A DNA stretch of 64,000 bases from Ischnura elegans (taxonomy: Eukaryota; Arthropoda; Insecta; Odonata; Coenagrionidae): positions 131,824,972 to 131,888,971 of the forward strand of contig NC_060248.1 of NCBI RefSeq assembly GCF_921293095.1. The letters run 5' to 3'. Both the position numbers and the translations under genes were made by a program. Positions 55,918 to 64,000 of this stretch are shown in pieces (within the stretch, counting starts at the first letter, position 1; the number at the start of each line of letters is the position of its first letter). Under the pieces are notes generated by a model. The model saw only the letters and a program-made list of their open reading frames with translations. It did no database searches and had not been told where the DNA came from.

Positions 55918-56737
55918 ATGGCATTTATCTTGAAATGAAATTGTTTTTATCGGCACAAGGAGGAGCTAGCCATTTTACTGCGTGATTTTAATCCGTCCTG
56001 CATTAATCTGCGAGAAACGCATTTTAAAACAACTGACAAGGGTGTTTTAACGTTTTTAGATTGGACGATACGAGTGGCCAACGAGCCAATGGTGGAGTGG
56101 CAGTTTTTGCTCGGAAGGCATTTTACATCTCCCGAATAAATCTTAACACACCGTTTCAAGCGGTGGCGGTGACGGTGCGCGCCCCTGAGGCGATTGCGTT
56201 ATGCAACGTATATCAGCCGGAGGGAGCACCGGTCACGCGTTTGAATTTAGAATCCCTTGTCCGGCAACTGCCTCGACCTTTCATTTTATTATGTAATTTT
56301 AACGCTCATGAGTGTTGTAGGGTAGCACAGCGGGATAATGCAACCGTAGAGGTATCTCTTTTTATTGCTGATTTTTATTTTCTGTTCACTCAGTTCGTAG
56401 ATGACCTGGCAATTTCCTGCAGATCATCCAGGGTGGCTAATACATCGTGATTGGTCCAGCTCACGTTGAGCAAATTAGACCAATGGACCAATAGGAGCGG
56501 CTTTCGATTTTCAATTGAGAAAACCAAATGCGTACACTTCCACCGTATTCTCCCATTTCTGGAGTCGATCCGTTTTCTGAGGCTAACATTGGATCAAAAA
56601 CTGACCTGGCGAGATCAAATTAATAAACTGAAGACAAGTTGTTTGAAGTCTATGAATATTTCAAAGTTTTTAAGTCACGTATCGTGGGGAGCAGACCGCT
56701 CCACCTTGCTCCTACTGTACCGCACATTGGTGCGGTC
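55918..56737 (+). pseudogene. ORF2 of copy E, deleted form
   Basis: Starts MAFILK then TGA. The endonuclease continues as DDTSGQRANGGVAVFARKAF, LPRPFILLCNFNAHE (GDFN changed to CNFN), then jumps at about 56385 to the catalytic FVDDLAISCRSSRV of the reverse transcriptase. About 1.5 kb present in copy B is missing. It stops at the Harbinger 1 insertion and continues at 60717 as KLDYGSFVYASARSS. Confidence 0.75.
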
Positions 56738-56898
56738 TAAAGGTGCGTTGTCACTGGTGCGGCCAGAGCGATAGTCGTTGAACGATTATCGGTGGACGAT
56801 CATCGCCGAGCGATGATCGTTGCAGTGGTCATTGTCACTGATGCGATTAATAAACATTAGTTCAGTTGAGGTTTGACTGTTGCTAAGTGAAGTACTGA

Positions 56899-59782
56899 AT
56901 GATGAGTTTAAGAATACGGCTACTGAGTTATTTGTTAGTTGAAGATTTAGAAGATGAAGATATTTTAGAAATGTTAAGTGTACCACGACTTAACACACAT
57001 AATATATTCATAAAGAGAACAGAAGAAGGTTACTTCAAAATATTAATAAACAATCATTTGCAAGCTGATGAGAGAATGTTTTCTGAGTTCTTTAGACTTT
57101 CCCAAGTTCAGTTTCAGTTTGTGTCTAGTTTAATCAATGAGGACCTTAAGAAGTTGTCTTCAAACTACATTCCATATCCAATCACAGGAGATGAGAAGTT
57201 AGCTCTTACGTTAAGGTAGGATATATTTTTTATTCTTATTTAATTTTTGTAAAGCAATGATTTTTTAGAATGATTATAAAAACCCATATATTGTAATAGG
57301 AAAAGGTTCAAGTAGAGCTTTTGTTTAAGGAGTGAGAGTATAAAGGTTTTATGCTTCGGTTAGGTTTAAATACATCTTTGCATATAAAAACCCAGCCGCA
57401 TCATGTTGGATTATTTAATTGCAAAGATTACCTAATAGACCTGAAATTCAAGAATATTTCATAATGTATGGGACCAGCAAAGGAGGGAAGGTTGAACAAG
57501 GGAAAGTAAATTCATTAACTGAGATTGCTCATTTTGAAAATAACACAATTTTATTAACACAAGAATAAACAAGCAGACGCATAAGTTCTGTTCTGGTGTT
57601 CAAAATGACAAGTAAAAGTAATTTGAAGAAAAATAAACCTGATGTGAGATATAAACTCCGATAAAATAATTATCAAATACACTTAGTCTCTTTAAATCAA
57701 ATTAAGTCTCAATAAACTAACTCATGAAGTTAGTGAACATTGGAGATTTTCCACTGGGCATATTGTATGGATCCATAATTGTTGTACTCTGATCATACTG
57801 CTGGGTAGATAAAGTTTGCCCACCACACTGCTGAGTTTGGCCATATTGGGACGTTGATGACATTAAACTGGCATCAGAAGACGAAGGCGAAGAGATCATA
57901 AACATTTGGTTATTTGCAGATGTTCCCTGACGTGACGCCCACATATCGGATTCTATATTTGAAATTAAAGTTAATGTTTCCAACTTAGCTCGCTGTTGCA
58001 AGCTAGGGGGCATCTTTTGAACAGTTTTTGCAATGCTTTTAAAAAATAAAGTTATATCGTCTGTTTCTTCATCCTTCTCAAGCAGATTCTTGATCATTGT
58101 ATCTCTCTCTTTGGAGCGTTTTTCGATTGCAAAACAAACTTTATCGCGGAAAGTAGTTTTCTTTGGCAGAGTAGTTTCGTTCTTAGACAAGACTTCTTTG
58201 GTGGACACTTGTTTCGGAGGCACAGACTGAGGCGAGGATCGAGCTGCTGCATCTGTTTGCGTTTCTTGCTCAATTTCAGATACATCGAAAGGAACTGAGT
58301 CATCATTTTCGTCATAAGCACTCCCTTCGTTGTCCTCGGTGATGTTGCAGAAGCTTCTGAAAACAAATAAAAAATACTAGGTAACCTGTTGCTCGTAATA
58401 AAAGATTTAATAATGAAAACATAAACTGCTAGGCCTTTACAGTTTACAGTTGGCCCAAAGTATCTGTGCGCGTGGAAGGTACACTACTAACCAGAATAAA
58501 ACATATTCTCAATACAAATATTGATATACCATCAACGTTAACCCTTAGTATATTATTTAACTTACTTTCGTTTAACATCCGCAGAATGGAGGAAAGCAAG
58601 TTGTTCTTGTAACTGCCACTTCTTCCCTTTTTTACATGGTGGGGCCTCAGAACCAGTTTTGTTGTTTTCTCGCATCTTCCTGTCATGTGTATCTTTTATA
58701 TTTCTCCAACGTTTCTTGCAGTCAGCAACTGAAAAAGACAAATATTTTTATGCAAGTTTCCTTTTAGATGCATAATTTAGATAGTATGTCATAGTTACAA
58801 AATAGTTGTAATTACAAAATTACTAAGAAATTCAACGTTACTTCTTGTTTTTTCCAGATTCTTGGCTACTGGAGAGTCATATCACTCTTTAAGATTTCAG
58901 TACAGGATTTCAGTTAGTGAAATAAGCCGTATTATAAAACAAACTCTGGCTGTTTTGAAGGAGAAGCTAGTGCCATTGTTTTTACCAAACATTTCTAAAG
59001 AAGGACTGGAAGAGAAGTCTAACGAATATTATGTAAAATGGAATTTCCCAAACTGCATCGGAACCATCGACGGAAAACACGTACGAATCAGGTGTCCTAT
59101 GAAGTCTTCCTCTTTGTACTACAATTACAAAGGGTTCTTTTCTATAGTATTGCTTGCAGTTGTTGATGCTAACTACAAGTTTATGTTTATTGATGTCGGC
59201 TCCTACGGGAAAGAGGGAGATAGCGGGATTTTTGAAAAATCTACCTTGGGGAAAGCGTTTTTCAATGGCACTCTACTTCCACCTCCACGAAGGCTTCCAA
59301 ACAGTCAACTTTTGCTGCCACATGTGTTGATAGGAGATGACGCATTCAAGCTACATCCTAATATGATGAAACCTTACCAAAAAGAAGATGCTCTTGCAAA
59401 CAATATTAAAGGCACGTTCAATTACCGGTTGTGCCGTGCTCGCAGAACCTCTGAAAACGCCTTTGGCATTTTGAGCCAGGTATTTCGAGTTTTTTATACT
59501 CCAATCAATCTACTCCCAGAAACTGTTGACAATGTCATAGTTGTCAGTTGTTGTTTGCACAACATGATGAGGGAAGGCTATCTCTCTCGTAGTGGAAGAG
59601 CGAACTACGAACTTGACCCAACCGAGGCCCTACCGACAGAAAATTTGATCCCCCTAAGAGCTACTGGTGGTTATGCAAACGTTAAGGGTTTCACCGTGAG
59701 GAGCACTTTTGCCTCATACTTTGTGGAAGAGGGGAAAGTAAGTTGGCAAGAATCAAGTGTACACAAAACAGACAGATCCTAA
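56899..59782 (+). CDS. Harbinger 1 transposase (DDE_Tnp_4), two exons
   Basis: Exon 1 is 56899-57215 (MMSLRIRLLSYLLVEDLEDE to LALTLR, donor GTAGGA). The intron of about 1.64 kb ends TTTTTTCCAG. Exon 2 is 58858-59782 and begins FLATGESYHSLRFQYRIS, the family's classical junction. Joined, 413 residues with no stop. Catalytic positions are visible in NCIGTIDGKHVRIRCP (first Asp), VVDANYKFMFIDVGSYGKEGD (second Asp in VVDAN) and RRTSENAFGIL (Glu). The donor, acceptor and phase fit exactly. The antisense MADF-BESS gene has two exons inside this intron. Confidence 0.9.
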
Positions 59783-60474
59783 ACCAACATGTCTTGAGAG
59801 TTTACGCTATTGGTTTATTAACGAAACAAACATTTAAATGTTCATTTTTATGTCTTAATAAAAAGGTTTTGCTGTATTTTTGTTTCTTTACTATCACAGT
59901 TATTTCTTGTAAATTGAGTGATCACTTGGCATACCGCTTAAGGCGAGCCACTAAGGCCTACCTCCGAATTGTTAAATTCCTCTTTAGGTACTCTTGTCTA
60001 AGAAACTACTTAACCTATAGGTAAAAAAGGTATAAAAGGTATAGGTATAAAATATCATCCAAAAATTGGTAAAAAAATCGCCCCTATTTGCTTCCCGATA
60101 GGAATAATTAAGTTTGGAGACCTCCAGATATAGAAAACGAGTATCATCAACTACAGTTATTTTTTATTGCTTTTTTAAATTTTGTAAGGCAAAAAATATG
60201 ATATTTTCTGAAAGAAAGTATTCTAAAGTATAAAAAAGAGCATAATCAAACTGTGGGGGTTATTAGTTTGTTATATTAGTTAATTATGTGAAATACACTT
60301 ACCTGATCTTCCAACTTCTTCAGATATAACCACCCAAACATTGTCTTTAGCCCTTTGGTCCTTATACTGGGGATTTCTCAGGTCATAAATCAAAGGGTGA
60401 GGAGAAATCGCCTCTACTAGTTTCTCGTCTTCCTCAGGTGTAAAATTTAATTTTAGAGCTGTTTTGGATGACAT
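57717..60474 (-). CDS. Harbinger 1 MADF-BESS DNA-binding protein, three exons
   Basis: Exon 1 is 60474-60303 (MSSKTALKLNFTPEEDEKL, donor GTAAGT). Exon 2 is 58728-58566, entered from TTTTTCAG. Exon 3 is 58356-57717. Joined, 324 residues with no stop. The MADF (SANT-like) domain spans exons 1-2: LVEAISPHPLIYDLRNPQY, VWVVISEEVGRSVADCKKRW, NIKDTHDRK. The carboxyl part has a BESS motif, DITLFFKSIAKTVQKMPPSL. In Harbinger elements a Myb/SANT-like partner brings the transposase to the nucleus and to the ends; that role is inferred here. Its first intron contains the whole of transposase exon 2. Confidence 0.88.
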
Positions 60475-61183
60475 TGCACAAACACACTTACGCACTCAAT
60501 CAAACTCGCATGTGCACCCCTCGAAAATCGGCCAACGACTGCGATTATGACTGCTCCAGCAGCAGACCCGTACGACTGCAGTCAGCGACTCTGGCGACAG
60601 TCGCGTCAGTGACAACGGCGCCATTGAAGACAATGCACAGCAGGCGCTCTACGATTATCGTCCAACGACTGTAGTTCAACGATTATCGTTCCAGCCGCAC
60701 CAGTGACAACGCACCTTAAACTAGACTACGGCTCTTTCGTTTATGCGTCCGCTCGCTCATCGTATCTATGAGCGTTAAATTCTTCGCGTAACGCGACGCT
60801 ACGATTCTGCACTGAGGCCTATCGAGCAAGCCCAGTTCCCAGCATCTATACTGATGCAGGGGAACCTCCCTTGTGCTATCGTAGGACTTAGCTGCTTTGC
60901 AGTTATGCATCCAAAATTTTATCCATGACGAGTCACCCATGTTACGGCGCACTATTTAAACCTCATTTTATAAATATTTTCAATCGAAGGACTAGGGAAG
61001 CCAGACCCTTAAAGGTACGTTTTCCAAGGAGCGACTGTAGCGATGATCGCCGGGCGATGATCGCTGACCGATGATCGCTGGTTAGCGGCCGCCTTGGTGT
61101 TTTCTTAAAAGCGACTGCGATTTTCTTCTGAAGCGAGAACCCAGTAGTCTCCAAACTCTTTACCTGTGCAAGTGCGTGAGAGC

Positions 61184-63340
61184 ATGAGTAATAAAGAGAG
61201 GCGTATTCTAGCGTTTTTACTGAGTGAGGAAGAAGACGACGACGACATTGCAGAGAAAATCATTATTTCCAAGAGAAAGTCTGAGCATCAGATATATAAA
61301 ACAATGAGTGAAGAGGGATACTCACATATGCTGATCGAAAACCATTTGCGAGGAGACAGTGAGAAGTTTTGCGAATTTTTCCGTCTGAACCCCTCCCAGT
61401 TTAATTTTATTTTAAGCTTAATAGAGGATGACATAAGGAAGATAAATTGCAACAGACATCCCTATCCAATCAGACCTGATGAAAAGCTTGCACTTACTTT
61501 GAGGTAAGTCGGAAATTAATTCATGTTACATTTTGGAGTTGTTGACAAGAAATCTCTTTATTCTAAAATGATTTGGATACATAAAGTGGTTATTAAAATC
61601 AGTGCAACTACCTTAAAAACTGTAAGAATTCACACCCGCTCCTTCATAAATGTCATGCCTACCATAATCACTTGGTGAAGCTGGTAGAGAATTCCCACTA
61701 AGTGGAGTTAATCCACTAGTTGCTGGTGAGGGAGTGGAAAAGGTAGTGGACAAGGAAGGACTGGGAAGCTGACGCTCCACTTGCCTTCTCATTTCGGTCT
61801 CAAAATTAGAAACAAGCGTTAAAGTTTGTCATTTTATTTGGGTAATGAAATCTGGACTAAGTTTCTTAACTGTTTTAGCAATACTTTTAAAAAATAAGTC
61901 CACTTCATCCTCTTCTTCCGCTAATAAACTTTCTATGATAGTTTTGCGTTCATGGTCCCTTTCTTTTAGGTGCATTAAAAAGTTATCCTTAGCACTTTTT
62001 TTCACTTTATTGGCTCCACCAACATTCACTCTGTCTGCCGAGTTCACCGAGGAACTAGATTCCCCACTTACGCATATTCCTTCGATCTGCTCACATTCAG
62101 GTTGGGGTTCACTTACTTCCCTCTCGGATGTGATTTCTACATCAGCCGTATCCTTTTCATTGGATATGGTCTTTCTGGGGGCCTCCGTTGATTGTAAGAA
62201 AGATAACTTTTCTTTTAGCTGCCACTTTTTTCTTTTCATATCGGGAGCAGCCGCTGAGCCTGTCGGTGGCCTTGCTCTTTTTCTCCTGTCATAAGTGTCT
62301 TTAATGTTTTTCCATCGTTTTTTACAATCTGTCACTGAAAGAAGGAAAACATTTTATCAAGTATTGAATAAAGATTGTTGAAAAACAAAAGTATAATTAT
62401 ACTCTACTTTTCGCAGGTTTTTGGCGACTGGAGAGTCTTATCATTCTCTACGGTTTCAATTCCGAATATCTGCCGGTGAAATAAGCAAGATTGTTGCTTC
62501 TACATTGAGCGTCCTGAGAGAAAAGCTAATAACATTGTATTTGCCACCGTTATCGCCTGAAGAAGTATTAAGTAAAACAGATCAGTTCTACCAAAGATGG
62601 AATTTTCCAAATTGTGCGGGTGCTATAGATGGAAAGCACATTCGGATTGTCTGTCCTAGTAAGACTGGTTCCCTTTTCTTCAATTATAAGGGCTATTTTT
62701 CCATCGTTCTGCTGGCTTTGGTTGACGCCAACTATAAGTTCATGTACATTGATGTTGGCTCCTACGGAAAGGAAGGTGATAGCGGAATTTTTGATAGGTC
62801 AGACATTGGGAAAAAATTGCTACTGGGTCCCTGCTTCCTTTGCCGCGTAAACTACCTAGTTCTGATAAGGTACTTCCATGTGTGTTAGTTGGTGATAAAG
62901 CCTTCAGATTACATACAAATATGATGAGACCCTACCCAAGAACTGATGCAGCAGCTAACGAGCGAAAAGCTATTTTCAATTACAGGCTTAGCCGTGCTCG
63001 TCGAGTTTCCGAAAACGCTTTTGGATTGTTGTCCCAAACCTTCAGGATTTTTTACACTCCCATTCATTTACTACCTTCACGAGTTGATGACGCCATCATC
63101 GTTTCTTGCTGCTTACACAACCTGCTAAGAGATGACTTCATTTCATCACATGGAAAAACCAACTGTGATTTTGAACCGGCAAAAGATTTGCCTTGTCAAA
63201 ATCTAATTAGTTTGGCTGGCACTGGAGGTTTTGCAAATCAAGAAGGTTTTTCTGTGAGAGATTCTTTTGCAGACTACTTTATTGGAGAGGGCAGTGTAGG
63301 ATGGCAAAACCATCATGTGAACAGAACGGACAAAAATTAA
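61184..63340 (+). pseudogene. Harbinger 2 transposase, two exons, one frameshift
   Basis: Exon 1 is 61184-61503 (MSNKERRILAFLLSEEEDDD to LALTLR, donor GTAAGT). Exon 2 starts at 62417 after TTTTCGCAG with FLATGESYHSLRFQFRIS, in the same phase as Harbinger 1. Catalytic motifs are NCAGAIDGKHIRIVCP, LVDANYKFMYIDVGSYGKEGD and RRVSENAFGLL. The frame breaks by one base near 62825-62845; the rest is open to 63340. The start at 61184 is preferred over an upstream GTG. Confidence 0.85.
61630..62335 (-). pseudogene. Harbinger 2 MADF-BESS protein, partial in window
   Basis: An exon entered near 62335 reads TDCKKRWKNIKDTYDRRKRA, then MKRKKWQLKEKLSFLQ and an acidic linker to the BESS motif VDLFFKSIAKTVKKLSPDFI. 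A TGA at about 61829 interrupts the frame in the BESS region; the same frame then continues QTLTLVSNFETEMRR in alignment with Harbinger 1, so the stop is a recent nonsense change. The first MADF exon should lie beyond 63340 and was not found before 64000. Confidence 0.78.
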
Positions 63341-64000
63341 TGCCCTCCAATTTTTTAATGTTATTTTTAAATGATTTAAGTAGTATTATTGATAAATTTA
63401 AAGCATACATAAAGCACTCGGAGAAATTACTTCGATCCATTTAAAATATGTCAGCCAAGGCATTAGATACAGGTAAAATGAAATCACTTGAGGTCGCAAG
63501 GGAAATTTTGTAATTTGTGGATGTATTGCTCGTAAAAATTCAAAATGCTTATTGTCTATTATTCATATGGAGAGAAAAAATATTATGAATGTATTATTAT
63601 GAATAAAGAATTACCAAATCATCAAATTTTCTCATTTATAATATGCCATCGAAATGCAAGTAAAGTGTTGCCCACGGAGCTATCGGATTCCTACTGAAAG
63701 CGGTGCTGAAATTATGCAAAATTACCCTTTGGAAACTTTGCCTTGATATGAAACAAAGCCCTTACCACTGAAGTTATTATCCACCAGTCCCAAGTTAGCA
63801 ATTAATTAAATATTGTATTATATTAGTGAAGCCAATTGCCGATTAGGAATTACGTAGTAGGTATTTAATGACAGCTTATATCCACACTCGTGCTAGAAGA
63901 AACCCGGCGCAGTTACACATCTACAGTCGAAGAAAATTTTCCCTTTTTGCCGTGCAGCTAAGAATCCAAGGTCATAGACTAAAAGAGTCCGTAACTTATT
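63341..64000. other. Unassigned end of window, probably Harbinger 2 interior
   Basis: AT-rich, no ORF recognised. By comparison with Harbinger 1 this is the long intron of the antisense gene before its first exon. Confidence 0.4.

Larger units (their letters stand above)
56741..60716 (+). mobile_element. PIF/Harbinger element 1, complete, TAA-flanked
   Basis: A 3976-bp element flanked by TAA (56738-56740 and 60717-60719), the usual 3-bp Harbinger target. Ends begin AGGTGCGTTGTCACTGGTGC; the inverted repeat is perfect for 23 bp and continues with about four mismatches to 43 bp, with CGATNATCGTTGAAC inside. Excision with one TAA restores the I-like frame (LVRSKLDYGSF). It has two intact spliced genes on opposite strands and may be autonomous. 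Confidence 0.93.
54153..61012 (+). mobile_element. I-like non-LTR retrotransposon copy E, nested and rearranged
   Basis: In order: probable 5' untranslated region (54153-54720), decayed ORF1 (54721-55290), unknown insert (55291-55880), ORF2 endonuclease (55918-56380), an internal deletion, reverse transcriptase remainder (56390-56737), Harbinger 1, further reverse transcriptase (60717-61012) and Harbinger 2. It is the only copy in the window that still has the 5' end and ORF1. Confidence 0.75.
61013..64000 (+). mobile_element. PIF/Harbinger element 2, right end beyond the window
   Basis: Begins AGGTACGTTTTCC after TAA at 61010-61012, inside I-like copy E. Its left terminus resembles that of Harbinger 1 and has repeated CGATGATCGC motifs at 61035-61080. 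It has the same gene order as Harbinger 1 but a diverged sequence. The right inverted repeat was not found by 64000, as expected from the length of Harbinger 1. Confidence 0.8.

Overview
This is eukaryotic DNA, most likely from an arthropod. It is AT-rich, has GT-AG introns, and carries TE families typical of animal genomes. I see no operons, ribosome binding sites, CRISPR, rRNA or functional tRNA gene, and no convincing intact host gene. Almost all recognisable coding sequence belongs to transposable elements, many inserted into one another. The species cannot be fixed from this window.

Layout. 1-14 kb: decayed relics, mostly minus strand (pogo-like, P-element/THAP-like, an intact-looking CENP-B-type pogo ORF at 4667-5938, piggyBac, Polinton polymerase, hAT, and a jockey-superfamily LINE), plus a tRNA-derived SINE head near 2.9 kb. 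14-20.8 kb: an I-like non-LTR retrotransposon (copy A) holding two piggyBac elements, each flanked by TTAA. 20.8-27.8 kb: gypsy gag, a shared 5'-end repeat, a 38-bp minisatellite, LINE, P-like, ISL2EU-like and copia scraps. 27.8-32.3 kb: the best I-like copy (B) and a truncated copy (C). 32.3-37.1 kb: a CMC/EnSpm-like transposase relic split by a complete-looking pogo-like element (33204-36363). 37.3-40.7 kb: a gag-only-type LTR element whose 5' LTR is split by a Merlin element. 41-50.2 kb: I-like copy D, a P-like relic containing a jockey fragment, and two piggyBac elements. 50.5-53.5 kb: a pogo-like gene and a copia 3' end. 54.1-64 kb: I-like copy E, interrupted by two PIF/Harbinger elements; the second runs off the window.

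How the parts work together. The autonomous-looking DNA transposons encode what is needed for cut-and-paste movement, and their target duplications (TA, TTAA, TAA) are readable. At three sites (14.3, 18.5 and 56.7 kb) removing the element and one duplication restores the host element's reading frame; the pogo element at 33.2 kb behaves the same way. Harbinger 1 (56741-60716) encodes a two-exon transposase and an antisense three-exon MADF-BESS protein whose exons interlock with those of the transposase, and the second Harbinger family repeats this arrangement. I consider this interlocked pair the most interesting structure here. The LTR element at 37281-40718, with a single unrecognised ORF, is the next most likely novelty.
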